The notes under the pieces are model-generated. The model was not told the origin of the DNA. It saw only the letters and a list, made by a program, of their open reading frames with translations, and did not search any database. From NCBI GenBank assembly GCA_902801175.1, contig CADCHF010000003.1, positions 1 to 64,000 on the forward strand: a stretch of DNA of 64,000 bases, written 5' to 3'. This stretch comes from an uncultured Coriobacteriaceae bacterium. GTDB taxonomy: Bacteria > Actinomycetota > Coriobacteriia > Coriobacteriales > Atopobiaceae. This document shows positions 15,500 to 24,877 of this stretch, in pieces (the first letter of the stretch is position 1; the number at the start of each line of letters is the position of its first letter). A program made the position numbers and the translations under genes.

Positions 15500-17647
15500 T
15501 TAGCCTGCGGTGGGGTCAACCACGACCATCTGACCGGCGCCTTCGCCCTGGGTATCTTCGCCGCGCCTCACGACGGTGCCGCCTGAGGCCTCAAAGTCGT
15601 CGATGATGGCTTCCACAAGAATGCTCACGTACTCGGGCTGGCCTGTTGGCGTGAGGTGCTCCCCATCGGGGTAGAGCCAGTCGGACATGCCCTCGCTGGC
15701 TGCATACCAGTCGATGAGCTTCACGTTTTCGTGGCGATCTGCACAGTCATGCAGGGACTGGTTGATCTGGGCCTCCTCGGATTCGGGGATGCGTACGCTC
15801 ACCAGGTAGATGGAGCGATCCGGTCCGCAGGCGGCGACCATCTGCTCCAGCTCGTCGTAGGTGGCGGGGATGTTGGAGAAGGCCTGCAGGATGACAACGT
15901 CACCGACCACGCCCTGCGCCAGGTAATCGTTGAGGACGCTCAACGCCTGGTCGGGACGGCGGCCCACGTAGCTGTCCATAAGGCTGTCAGGGCAAGCGGC
16001 CCACCAGAACGCGGCGGCGTCGCCGGGGACGGAGTCGCCAATGAGTACGGGGTTGTAGATTCCCGCCTTCCGGTCTTTGGCCGACTCGCGCAGCACCGCA
16101 TCGGCTGCGGGGACATCCTCGCTTTCCCCAGCTGGATCGGGCCTATTGGCGGGTCCCTCAGAGAGGTCCATGGCCTTGTCGGCCGCTTCGCCCGTGCTCA
16201 CGATTGCATCCTCGGGTACCAGCGTCTCGTCGGGAATGATTGCCATTCCAATACCGTCGGCAATGAGGACGCCGGCGATGGCCACGAGAGCGGCGATGCG
16301 CAGCTGCGGGAAGACGGGCTCGGGAGCGGGCTCGCCCTTGAGCATCCGCGCGATGGGCTTCTCGATCAGCTGGTGCGTGAGCTCGGCAAGCAGCAGCGAG
16401 AGAAGCACCACAAGAACAATGCGCCACCAGGCTGCCCCGTTGTCGGCTGCGCGGAACAGCTGAATAAGCGGGTAGTGCCAAAGGTACACGCCAAACGAGC
16501 GAGAGCCGAGCCAGGTGAGCACGGGAAAGGAGAGCACCTGGGAAAGGAATCCCTTTGGTTGCACGATGGCGGCAAGGATGATGGCCGAGAGCAGTGCCGC
16601 AAGAAACATGCCACCGCGATACAGGAAGATGGAGGTGTCGGGCAAGAACACCATTGCGATCACAAGCAGGACCAGCGCGATGAGGGCGCCAATCTCGATC
16701 ACGAGGCGGCTCTCCTCAACGAGGTCACGGACATCGCGGGCGGCGCGCTTGCCAAGCGGCATCACATAGGCGAGCCACGCGCCAATGAGCGGTGCAAACG
16801 CCCTGGTGTCAGGCCCGTAGTAGACGCGGGTTATACCTGAGTCAGGGTTATAGAGAAAGCCCATGGCCATGGCGGAGGCAACGGCGAGCACCAGACAGAG
16901 GCGCCTCGTGGTCGCGCGCGACGGCAGGATGGCGCCGCAGATGAGCATGAGCACGGGGAAGACCAGGCAGAACTGCGCGTCGATGCCCAGGTACCACAGA
17001 TGCGTGAGGGGCGACGGGCCGCCAATTTGCTCAAAGTACGAGACGTTGCGCAGGATATAGCTGATGTTCTCAAAGAATGCGAGGCCGGGCAGCACGTCGG
17101 GGCGCGCCTTTGTGAGCAGCACGTGGTTGGCTGCCACGCAAACGAGGATGGTCCCAGCGATGGACACGGCCATGGGGGGCCAAATGCGCAGGAAGCGGTC
17201 GATCCAGAAGTTTGGTATTGCCGCGGCGCCACCCTGCTGCATGCGACGGAGCAGCGAGGAAGTCACGAGGTAGCCGGTGAGCACCAAAAACATGATGACG
17301 CCCAGGTGACCGCTGGGAAGCCATACCACGTCGAGGTGGTAGAGGAGCACCGCGATGACGGCAATTGCCCTAAAGCCGTCGATGCCGCCTACGCGCGCCG
17401 ATGCCTGCTTGGCCTGGCCCTGCGAGTCACGCTGAGGGCTGGCGCTGCGTTGGCCACGAGAGTTGCGCTGCTGGCGAGTGCCACGACTGCTGCGTGCCTC
17501 GTCGCGCTGCGTGCGCCTGCGGCCATCGCCCGAGCGTCGTGCGTCTCTTTCTCTGCTGGTACTAGCGCTGCGCCGACGCTCTGTGCGGTCGTTGCGCGTC
17601 TGCTGCGAACGCCTTCTTTGCGTTGTGGTTGTCCTACGGGTTGCCAT
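15500..17647 (-). CDS. OatA-like membrane acyltransferase with C-terminal SGNH domain
   Basis: 715 residues; ATG 17647 is preferred because GAGGAAG precedes it. Residues 1-80 are an Arg/Ser/Gln-rich, presumably cytosolic tail. Residues ~83-460 form an acyltransferase-3 domain with about ten hydrophobic segments (start GIDGFRAIAVIAVLLYHLD, internal SRSFGVYLWHYPLIQL). After a linker, the extracytoplasmic SGNH hydrolase-like domain has LIGDSVPGD (Ser 539) and DGEHLTPTG (Asp 661, His 664). This is the architecture of peptidoglycan O-acetyltransferase OatA, which acetylates MurNAc and confers lysozyme resistance. The substrate is inferred from architecture only. Confidence 0.88.
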   Translation of the reverse strand: MATRRTTTTQRRRSQQTRNDRTERRRSASTSRERDARRSGDGRRRTQRDEARSSRGTRQQRNSRGQRSASPQRDSQGQAKQASARVGGIDGFRAIAVIAVLLYHLDVVWLPSGHLGVIMFLVLTGYLVTSSLLRRMQQGGAAAIPNFWIDRFLRIWPPMAVSIAGTILVCVAANHVLLTKARPDVLPGLAFFENISYILRNVSYFEQIGGPSPLTHLWYLGIDAQFCLVFPVLMLICGAILPSRATTRRLCLVLAVASAMAMGFLYNPDSGITRVYYGPDTRAFAPLIGAWLAYVMPLGKRAARDVRDLVEESRLVIEIGALIALVLLVIAMVFLPDTSIFLYRGGMFLAALLSAIILAAIVQPKGFLSQVLSFPVLTWLGSRSFGVYLWHYPLIQLFRAADNGAAWWRIVLVVLLSLLLAELTHQLIEKPIARMLKGEPAPEPVFPQLRIAALVAIAGVLIADGIGMAIIPDETLVPEDAIVSTGEAADKAMDLSEGPANRPDPAGESEDVPAADAVLRESAKDRKAGIYNPVLIGDSVPGDAAAFWWAACPDSLMDSYVGRRPDQALSVLNDYLAQGVVGDVVILQAFSNIPATYDELEQMVAACGPDRSIYLVSVRIPESEEAQINQSLHDCADRHENVKLIDWYAASEGMSDWLYPDGEHLTPTGQPEYVSILVEAIIDDFEASGGTVVRRGEDTQGEGAGQMVVVDPTAG

Positions 17648-17814
17648 GGTCTTCCTCGTCTGTAAGCGATTGCCCATCCCATGATAACGGGCTTTAAGCT
17701 TTGTTTGGACGCGTTTTGAAAACCGTCTGGGTATTACCGAAAAGTGAGTTCATACGTGTTTACTCGGGGTACGCTGTTTATATTGTCTAATCATCATGTA
17801 TCAGCGAGGTTGCC

Positions 17815-20800
17815 ATGCTTCAGCTGGAGCACATCCGCAAGGCCTATAAGATGGCGTCGTTCACGCAGGTCGCGCTCGACGACGTGTCGGTTGCGTTTAG
17901 GGACAACGAGTTTGCTGCCATTCTGGGCCCATCGGGCTCGGGTAAGACAACCATGCTCAACATCCTTGGCGGCCTTGACCACGCCGACTCGGGCGACATT
18001 ATCATCAACGGCGTCTCGACCAAGAACTACTCCGACAAGGACTGGGACGCCTACCGCAACCATCGCATTGGCTTTATCTTCCAGAGCTACAACCTCATTC
18101 CGCACCAGACGATTCTCTCTAACGTGGAGCTCGCGCTGACCCTTGCCGGGCTTCCTGCCAGCGAGCGCAAGGAGCGCGCACTGTCGGCGCTCGACCGAGT
18201 GGGCCTTCTTGAGCATGCCTCCAAGCGGCCGAGCCAGCTCTCTGGCGGTCAGATGCAGCGTGTGGCCATCGCCCGTGCACTGGTCAACGACCCCGACATT
18301 GTCCTTGCCGACGAGCCCACAGGCGCGCTCGACACCGACACCGGCATCCAGGTGATGGAGCTGCTCAAGGAGATTGCGCAGGACCGCCTGGTGGTTATGG
18401 TCACCCACAACCCCGAGCTCGCCGAGGAGTACGCAAACCGCATCATCCGCCTTAAGGACGGCCGGATCGTGGACGACACCAACCCCATTGCCGAGGGGGA
18501 GGAAGACTCCTCGGGACAGGCTGTCAGCGCCCAGGGCGTGCTTCCGCTTGTGGGGGCCAGCCAGGCCGGCGCCGCCGAGGGGGCTGGGGCTTCAAGGGCA
18601 AAGGCGTCGGGCGTGAGCGACGCCACGCGCCACGCATCAATGTCGTTCCTCACGGCGCTGGCGCTCTCGTTCAACAACCTCATGACCAAGAAGGGCCGCA
18701 CCTTTATGACGGCCTTTGCAGGGTCGATTGGCATCATTGGCATTGCAGCCATCCTGGCACTCTCGAACGGCGTCAACGACTACATCGCCAAGACCGAGGA
18801 GGAGGCGCTCTCGAGCTACCCGCTCACCATCACCAAGAGCAGCTTTGACCTTACGGGGCTGATGCTGGCAAACGTTGCCGACGAGGACGACGTGAGCGAC
18901 GATGCGGCGGAGGAAGAGGAGAAAGAGGAGAACCCTCGCGCGCTCTACCAGCTGCCCATCATGACCGACATGTTTGCGCAGGTGAAGAACAATGACCTGC
19001 GCTCATTTAGGGAGTTCATCGAAGGCGGCGACTCCGGCCTCGAGCCCTATGTCAACTCGATTCAATACGGCTACGCCATCAAGCCCCAGATCTACAAGGC
19101 CGACACCTCCGGTGGCATTCAGCGCCTGAGCCCCTCGCGCATGTCGCAGACGCTCACCAACGGATTCTCGGGCTCGGCATTTTTGGGTGGCGCCCAAATG
19201 TCGTCGTTCACCGAGCTGCTCGACGACCAGCGACTGCTCGAACAGTCGCTCGAGCTGGTGGAAGGGCGCTGGCCGGAGTCGTACGACGAGTGCGTCTTTG
19301 TCATGAGCAGCTACGACGGCGTGAGCGACTACACCCTCTACAGCCTGGGCTTTTATGACACCAAGGTCATGGACGACATGACCACCAAGGCGCTCAACGG
19401 CGAGACCGTCGAGGTCCCCGAGACCTACGAGGAGTTCACCATCGATGACGCCATGCAGATGCACTTTGCCGTGGTGCCGTCGTCGACCCTGTACCAGAAG
19501 AACAACGAGCAGGGCTCTTGGACCGACATGACCGGTGACAGCGGCTATATGCGCGATGCCATTGCCAACGCCATCGACCTTCATGTGGTGGGAGTCGTGC
19601 GCCGCTTGAGCAACGGCAGCTCGTCGGCTGTTCCGGAGGGCATTGGCTACACGAGCGCTCTCACGTATCACCTCATGGACGTGGCGGCGGACTCCGACAT
19701 CGTGCGCGCACAGCGCGAGAACCCCGACGTGGACGTGTTCACCGGCAAGACCTTTGAGGAGCTTCAGGACGAGGAGAACCGCGACTTTGACCTGAGCTCG
19801 GTCTTCTCGGTTGACGAAGAGGCCCTGCGCAATGCCTTCTCGTTTGACTCGAGCTCGCTCGAGGGGCTGGGTTCGGGCATGGACCTCTCGGGCGTGGACC
19901 TTGGCTCGGCGATGAGCGGGATGGACCTGAGCGGCATGCAGCTCGACACCTCGCAGCTCACGTCCATTTTTAGCGAGGACACCATGCGGCAGATCATGCA
20001 AAACGCGCCGCAGTTTAGCCTGAGCGGCATGGGCGAGCAGCCTGCGCCCGGGGGTGACACCGGGGTGCAGCCCGCCGATGGTACCGACACGGGAGAGCCT
20101 GGCATCGGTGATGACACCCAGACCGGCCAGACGCCTCCCGCAGATGTCCTCACACCAGAGCAGCGCGCGCGTCTTGAGGAGGCGGGCAACCAGTTGGCAA
20201 GCGGGTTTATGGCTTGGCTGACGCTCAACGGCAAGCTCGTTCCGGGCGAGCAGCCCGACTACTCTGCGCTGCTGCAGGAGTACCTTGCCACCGAGGAGGC
20301 TCAGGCCATCGTTACGCCGCTGACTTCGGAGCTCTCGACCGAGCTCGAGAAGCGCGTGAACGATATGATGACCGACTATCTCACCAATCAGTTTGCGCCG
20401 TACCTGTCTCAGGCAATGGGCACGCTCATGACCCAGGCGGCCCAGGTGATGGCAAACCAGCTCGCTCAGCAGATGTCAGCGCAGATGGCAGCCGTGTCGG
20501 GCCAGATTGGCTCGCAGCTGGGCAACGCCATCTCGAGCCAGCTGCAGGGGCAGATGGCACAGCTGTCGAGCGCGCTCGAGAACGGCTTCTCGGTGGACGC
20601 CAACGCATTCTCCAACGCGATCCAGTTCAACATGACACAGGAGGACCTCACCTCGCTGCTCACCAACTTCATGAATGCCGACGAGCTCACCTACGACGGC
20701 AACATGACCAAGCTTGGGTTTGGGGAGCGCTCCAACCCTGATTCGGTCTCCATCTACCCCAAGGACTTTGAGGCGAAGGAGGCCGTGCTGGGAATCGTTG

Positions 20801-21309
20801 ACAAGTACAACGACGACATGAAGGCGGCGGATCGCGACGACGCGACCATCCAGTACTCCGACATCGCCGGCGTGCTCATGAGCTCGGTGACCGACATCGT
20901 GAACACCATCTCTCTGGTGCTGATTGCGTTTGTGTCGATCTCGCTCGTGGTGAGCTCGATCATGATCAGCATCATCACCTACATCAGCGTGCTTGAGCGC
21001 AAGAAGGAGATTGGCATCCTGCGTGCCATGGGCGCGAGCAAGCTCAACGTGGCCAACATCTTTAACGCCGAGACGGTGATTGAGGGCTTCTTTGCCGGCG
21101 TGCTTGCCGTGGCCGTGGTCTATGCTGCGTCGGTTCCCGTGAACCAGATCATCTATGAGACGCGCAACGTGCCCAACATCATGCAGCTTCCCGCCACGAG
21201 CGCGTTGGCCCTGGTGGGCATCAGCGTGGTCCTTACGCTGGTCGCAGGCCTGATACCGTCATCGGCAGCCGCACGTCGCGACCCGGTGGAGGCGCTTCGC
21301 AGCGAGTAG
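17815..21309 (+). CDS. ABC transporter, ATP-binding domain fused to FtsX-type permease
   Basis: 1164 residues. Residues 1-225 are a LolD/MacB-type ATPase: Walker [24 protein letters not shown] signature, Walker [12 protein letters not shown], and switch His in VMVTHNPEL. After a linker, a first membrane span (~295-320) leads to a ~700-residue extracytoplasmic region and then FtsX-type spans from ~1025 to the end (SLVVSSIMISIITYISVLERKKEIGILRAMG). The outside region includes an acidic patch, Met/Leu/Ser-rich repeats near 685-715 (GSGMDLSGVDLGSAMSGMDL) and a long Gln/Met-rich helical stretch near 845-930. MacB-type systems transduce mechanical force or export peptides; the substrate here is unknown. 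Confidence 0.88.
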   Translation: MLQLEHIRKAYKMASFTQVALDDVSVAFRDNEFAAILGPSGSGKTTMLNILGGLDHADSGDIIINGVSTKNYSDKDWDAYRNHRIGFIFQSYNLIPHQTILSNVELALTLAGLPASERKERALSALDRVGLLEHASKRPSQLSGGQMQRVAIARALVNDPDIVLADEPTGALDTDTGIQVMELLKEIAQDRLVVMVTHNPELAEEYANRIIRLKDGRIVDDTNPIAEGEEDSSGQAVSAQGVLPLVGASQAGAAEGAGASRAKASGVSDATRHASMSFLTALALSFNNLMTKKGRTFMTAFAGSIGIIGIAAILALSNGVNDYIAKTEEEALSSYPLTITKSSFDLTGLMLANVADEDDVSDDAAEEEEKEENPRALYQLPIMTDMFAQVKNNDLRSFREFIEGGDSGLEPYVNSIQYGYAIKPQIYKADTSGGIQRLSPSRMSQTLTNGFSGSAFLGGAQMSSFTELLDDQRLLEQSLELVEGRWPESYDECVFVMSSYDGVSDYTLYSLGFYDTKVMDDMTTKALNGETVEVPETYEEFTIDDAMQMHFAVVPSSTLYQKNNEQGSWTDMTGDSGYMRDAIANAIDLHVVGVVRRLSNGSSSAVPEGIGYTSALTYHLMDVAADSDIVRAQRENPDVDVFTGKTFEELQDEENRDFDLSSVFSVDEEALRNAFSFDSSSLEGLGSGMDLSGVDLGSAMSGMDLSGMQLDTSQLTSIFSEDTMRQIMQNAPQFSLSGMGEQPAPGGDTGVQPADGTDTGEPGIGDDTQTGQTPPADVLTPEQRARLEEAGNQLASGFMAWLTLNGKLVPGEQPDYSALLQEYLATEEAQAIVTPLTSELSTELEKRVNDMMTDYLTNQFAPYLSQAMGTLMTQAAQVMANQLAQQMSAQMAAVSGQIGSQLGNAISSQLQGQMAQLSSALENGFSVDANAFSNAIQFNMTQEDLTSLLTNFMNADELTYDGNMTKLGFGERSNPDSVSIYPKDFEAKEAVLGIVDKYNDDMKAADRDDATIQYSDIAGVLMSSVTDIVNTISLVLIAFVSISLVVSSIMISIITYISVLERKKEIGILRAMGASKLNVANIFNAETVIEGFFAGVLAVAVVYAASVPVNQIIYETRNVPNIMQLPATSALALVGISVVLTLVAGLIPSSAAARRDPVEALRSE

Positions 21310-21341
21310 GGGATAGCCGCGCGTGTTCCAGAATCAGCCGG

Positions 21342-21563
21342 TCAGTCGACCAGCGGCTCTTCGCTGGGGAGGTCGTCCTCAGGGAGCCACGGGTCGTGCT
21401 GCTGGCGCTGCTCGTTGAGCAGCTCACGCCTGCGAAGCTCCTTGCGGAAGCCCTTGAGCGGGTCAAAGGGGGCAAAGATCTTTGCTCGGTCCTCGAGCGC
21501 CATGCGAGGGTGACCGTAGTGCATGGGGTCCCAGGGCTCGTCTTGCTGCCAGTTAGTCTCCAC
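21342..21563 (-). CDS. YolD-like protein
   Basis: 73 residues from GTG 21563, with GGAGGA seven bases upstream. It contains DRAKIFAPFDPLKGFRKELRRREL, the core of YolD-like proteins (D-R-x-x-x-x-PF-x-x-L-x-G). YolD genes commonly accompany UvrX/UmuC-type Y-family polymerases in Firmicutes and are SOS-linked. Here the start overlaps the end of the polymerase gene by 11 bases, so translation is probably coupled. The molecular role is unknown. Confidence 0.8.
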   Translation of the reverse strand: METNWQQDEPWDPMHYGHPRMALEDRAKIFAPFDPLKGFRKELRRRELLNEQRQQHDPWLPEDDLPSEEPLVD

Positions 21564-22890
21564 TGCGGTGTCCTCCAATCTGCTGGTTGCGCTCGCGCGC
21601 CGTGGCATCGGGGAGCAGGTCCATCGCGCGCAGCATGGCATTCTTCCCAAACTTCCTTCGCACGGCATTGACCGCCTGGAGGCGCTTGCGCTCACGCTCG
21701 AGCTGGGCGGGGTCCGAAAAGAGGTCCATCTGCAGGCCTTCTCTGTCGCTCTTTGCCACGTCGCCAAGCGCAAGCGAAATGCGATGGATGGGACGACGCG
21801 GGTCGACCACCTCGCGGTAGAGGGCCTCTACCTCTTGACGGATGACCTCGCTCGACGAGGTGTGTGAGGCAAAGCTGCGCGTGCCGCCGTCAAAGGTCTC
21901 TCGCATGCGCATGAGCCTTCGGTAGCCCGACGCCTCGGACTGACTCGCCGCAAGGCGCTCGTCTGGGGTGGCGCGATACCCAACCGATAGCGAGACCGCG
22001 CATGCGACCTGAAATGAGTCGACCAGCTCGAGTGCCAGCTGGTCGGCCATCTCCTTGGCAATGAGTAGTCCGCTCTCAAAGCTGTAGTCGCAGCCCAGGA
22101 CCTGACCTGCCGAGATTGAGTGAGACTGCGGCCTGTACCCCTTGATGTGTTCGATTCTCACGGGCTCAATGCCCCATGCGTGGTCGATGAGTATCTCTGC
22201 GTCGATGCCAAAGGCCTGGTAGATGGGCTCGGTTGGGCTCATGGCAAGCTGTCCCATGGTGTGAATCCCCATCTGCTCGAGCCGCCGTGCGGTACCCGAG
22301 CCCACGCGCCAAAAGTCGGTGATGGGCTGGTGCGCCCAAAGGGTCGCGCGATAGGTCTGCTCGTCGAGCTCGCCAAAGAAGCCCGGGCTGTGCTTGGCGG
22401 TGATGTCGAGCGCGACCTTGGCAAGGTAGAGGTTCGTCCCAAGCCCGCAGGTGGCGGGGATGCCCGTGGTGGCTACGACGTCGGCGCGTATGCGCTCTCC
22501 CAGCTCGCGTGCCGTGCAGGCGTTGAGCGCAAGGTAGTTGGTGATGTCGAGGAAGGCCTCGTCAATGGAGTAGACATGAATGTCCTCTGGCGCAACATAG
22601 CGCAGGTAGACCTCATAGATGTCGGCCGATCGCTGAATGTAGAGGGCCATGCGCGGCGGGGCCATGACGTAGTCGATGCTCTTGGGAATCTCAAAGACGC
22701 GGCAGCGGTTGCGCACGCCCATGGCCTTGAGGGCGGGCGAGACTGCCAGGCAGATGGTCTTTTCGGTGCGAGTGGGGTCCGCAACAACGAGACGCGTGGT
22801 CATGGGGTCAAGCCCCCGCTCCACGCACTCCACGCTTGCATAGAACGACTTGAGGTCTATGCACAGGTATTGTCGCTTTTCGGTTCCCAC
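21553..22890 (-). CDS. Y-family translesion DNA polymerase (UmuC/UvrX-like)
   Basis: 445 residues from GTG 22890, with GGAGG upstream. The palm motifs are clear: YLCIDLKSFYASVECVERG (catalytic Asp) and VYSIDEAFLDIT (SIDE). Then come the helix-hairpin-helix thumb (FWRVGSGTARRLEQMGIHTMGQL) and little-finger domain. A beta-clamp-binding motif is plausible near QMDLFSD. Y-family enzymes bypass lesions at the cost of accuracy. Context supports SOS control: a LexA-type box overlaps the promoter and a YolD gene follows. Confidence 0.92.
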   Translation of the reverse strand: MGTEKRQYLCIDLKSFYASVECVERGLDPMTTRLVVADPTRTEKTICLAVSPALKAMGVRNRCRVFEIPKSIDYVMAPPRMALYIQRSADIYEVYLRYVAPEDIHVYSIDEAFLDITNYLALNACTARELGERIRADVVATTGIPATCGLGTNLYLAKVALDITAKHSPGFFGELDEQTYRATLWAHQPITDFWRVGSGTARRLEQMGIHTMGQLAMSPTEPIYQAFGIDAEILIDHAWGIEPVRIEHIKGYRPQSHSISAGQVLGCDYSFESGLLIAKEMADQLALELVDSFQVACAVSLSVGYRATPDERLAASQSEASGYRRLMRMRETFDGGTRSFASHTSSSEVIRQEVEALYREVVDPRRPIHRISLALGDVAKSDREGLQMDLFSDPAQLERERKRLQAVNAVRRKFGKNAMLRAMDLLPDATARERNQQIGGHRSGD

Positions 22891-22913
22891 GGCGCCTCCA
22901 ATATAGAACTTGC

Positions 22914-22934
22914 GTTCTAGTATAGCGATGTGGC
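22914..22934 (-). promoter_or_regulatory. LexA-type SOS box with -10 for the polymerase/YolD operon
   Basis: GAACTTGCGTTC (22916-22927) fits the Gram-positive/actinobacterial SOS box GAACN4GTTC and sits in a perfect TAGAAC-N4-GTTCTA palindrome. Immediately upstream on the minus strand is TATACT (22934-22929), a good -10; the -35 is weak. A repressor bound here would cover the transcription start about 25 bases before the GTG start codon. Confidence 0.7.
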
Positions 22935-23002
22935 GCGGATGATGCTCCGAGAGATGCCCATCGGCACATGACCACCCAATGTTGCAAAGCGTGTCAGGGC
23001 GT

Positions 23003-23032
23003 GGTGAAGGCCCTCGTGGCAGGGCCTTCACC
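23003..23032. other. Perfect 12-bp hairpin between polymerase and DJ-1 genes
   Basis: GGTGAAGGCCCT (23003-23014) pairs with 23021-23032 around CGTGGC. No T-run follows on either strand, so it is not a clear terminator. Confidence 0.45.
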
Positions 23033-23061
23033 GCCGTTGGCGTTGCTGCGGAAACGCCGCC

Positions 23062-23099
23062 AAAAAGCCTCCCGTTCCCTCATGCGAGAAACGGGAGGC
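23062..23099 (-). terminator. Terminator of the DJ-1 family gene
   Basis: GCCTCCCGTT (23067-23076) pairs with AACGGGAGGC (23090-23099); the minus strand continues TTTTTGG. Confidence 0.8.
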
Positions 23100-23151
23100 C
23101 GCTTGGTGCTATGTGCGCCGCCGCTGTTGCGGGCGGGTCAGGCAAAACATG

Positions 23152-23733
23152 CTAGCCGGCAAAGACAATCTTCTTTGCGAGGTCGTCAGCAACGTCCTGT
23201 CCAAGGTAGTGGGCGACGATGGCCAGGCCAAAGGGGATGGCGGTGCCCATGCCGCGGCTCGTGATGATGTTGCCATCGACGACGACCGCGTCCTCCTGCA
23301 CGAGCGCGCCGCCCTCCTCGAGCGCGGGCACGACGCCGGGGAAGCACGTGGCGCGACGGCCTTCGAGCAGGCCGAGCTTTGCGAGGATGGAGGGGGCCGC
23401 GCAGATGGCGGCAACCTGACGGCCCTCGTTGGCAAAGCGCGTGACCTCGTTGGTGAGGGCATCGCACTCGCCCAGATTGGTGGTACCGGGCATTCCGCCA
23501 GGAAGGACCAGCATGTCGTAGTCGTCAAAGTCAAAGTTGGTGTCGTCGAGGCCCCTGTCGCAAACGACGGTCACGTCGTGGGATGACGCAACGGCGTTCG
23601 AGTTGGTGATGGAGATGGTCTCGCAGGGGATTCCCGCACGGTAGAGCAGGTCGACGACGGTGAGCGCCTCGATCTCTTCCATGCCCTCGGCGAGGAACAC
23701 GGCAACGCGATTGTCGGTGGTCTTTGTAAACAT
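23152..23733 (-). CDS. DJ-1/PfpI (YajL/ThiJ) family protein
   Basis: 193 residues with the nucleophile elbow AAICAAPSILAKLGLL (Cys111), the upstream acidic pair in LAEGMEEIEALT (Glu19/Glu20) and LVLPGGMPG. The Cys/Glu pair and length match the DJ-1/YajL subgroup, whose members act as redox-sensing chaperones or glyoxalase/deglycase-type enzymes acting on methylglyoxal-derived adducts. The specific activity is not decidable here. It stands alone with its own terminator. Confidence 0.9.
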   Translation of the reverse strand: MFTKTTDNRVAVFLAEGMEEIEALTVVDLLYRAGIPCETISITNSNAVASSHDVTVVCDRGLDDTNFDFDDYDMLVLPGGMPGTTNLGECDALTNEVTRFANEGRQVAAICAAPSILAKLGLLEGRRATCFPGVVPALEEGGALVQEDAVVVDGNIITSRGMGTAIPFGLAIVAHYLGQDVADDLAKKIVFAG

Positions 23734-23977
23734 GTACAGCCTCCTTGTTCACGTCATACTTAGAGCAAAGAGGATACCGCTATGAGCGAGCCTCACCTCT
23801 TGGGTCCTTGAGACAGGCGGGCAAGTGGCAACCAGGCGCCCGCGTGCGACCCGCCTGTGTGGGTGCGACACTTGTTTGAGCTGGCACTCTCTGGCCGAAA
23901 CGCTGTCAACGAAATGGCATGAGCACGCTACCATAGGGACGAATAGCTGATGCCTGTGTGTGGAAGGCAGACAACAC

Positions 23978-24706
23978 GTGAAACTGCAAACAGGGTCCCT
24001 CACACCGCTCTATCGGCAGGTGATGGACGATATCAAGCACGAAATTTTGACTGGCGGATATAAGGCAAACGAGAGGATCCCCTCAGAGCCGGCGCTCTCA
24101 GAGATATACTCCGTGAGCCGCATAACCATTCGTCGTGCGGTGGAGGAGCTGGTGGGGGAGGGTTACCTCACCAAGCGCCAGGGCAAGGGTACCTTTGTGA
24201 ACAGCGCACGCGTGGAGCGAAAGACCCTTGCGCTCACAGACGCGCAGAGCTTTATTGCACGCTGCGACGAGTCGGGGCTCACTGCCGGCTCGCGCCTGGT
24301 CGAGCTCTCGGCGGTGAGGGGCAGCGAGAGCGATTGCCGTGCTCTTGGGATTGCGCCCGGTCAGGAGCTCCTGCATATAAGGCGTACGCTCATGGCCGAT
24401 AGCGCGGCCGTTATGGTCGAGAGCCTTTTGATGCCGCTTGGGCGCTTTGCGAGGCTGTCCGAGGCTCAGCTCGACAACGCCTCGCTCCCACAGCTCTGCG
24501 AAAAGCTCTGTGGCGTAAGGCTGGCCCATGGCAAGCAGCGCACAATTGAGGTGGTGCCGGCGAGCTTTGAGCAGGCGGAGCTTCTTGCCGTGTCGGTTGG
24601 CGAGCCGCTCTTTCTCGTGACAGGCCTTGTTTGTGACGAGAACGACACGCCACAGATGCTTGCGCACATGCACATCCCCACGGCCTTCTGTGCCTTTGCG
24701 GTGTAG
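23978..24706 (+). CDS. GntR-family regulator, HutC subfamily (UTRA domain)
   Basis: 242 residues from GTG 23978. The winged helix occupies residues ~5-70 (PLYRQVMDDIKHEILTGGY, IPSEPALSEIYSVSRITIRR, KRQGKGTFV). A UTRA effector-binding domain follows (LLHIRRTLMADSAAVMVES, LVTGLVCDENDTPQ). UTRA regulators usually bind sugars, phosphosugars or amino-acid-like ligands. It lies directly upstream of the ABC exporter genes in the same direction, so it may regulate them; no operator palindrome was identified. Confidence 0.92.
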   Translation: MKLQTGSLTPLYRQVMDDIKHEILTGGYKANERIPSEPALSEIYSVSRITIRRAVEELVGEGYLTKRQGKGTFVNSARVERKTLALTDAQSFIARCDESGLTAGSRLVELSAVRGSESDCRALGIAPGQELLHIRRTLMADSAAVMVESLLMPLGRFARLSEAQLDNASLPQLCEKLCGVRLAHGKQRTIEVVPASFEQAELLAVSVGEPLFLVTGLVCDENDTPQMLAHMHIPTAFCAFAV

Positions 24707-24877
24707 CTGCAAGGCGGTGGTGGCGAAAGAGCCGGTGCCGATTGGGAACGCGCCACAGCGAGATGCGGCCCGAGTGTGGCCGCTCGGCAAATCCTATGCT
24801 TTGTAAGTGCCACGTGGGGCAACGATTGCTCGCGATGCGTCACAATAGAGAGAATGGGCGGCGTCTTTGGGGGCGGC

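Noticed and set aside
17756-17784. Possible promoter (TATATT at 17779) before the fused ABC gene
   Set aside because: No acceptable -35 at 16-18 bases; too weak to list as a feature.
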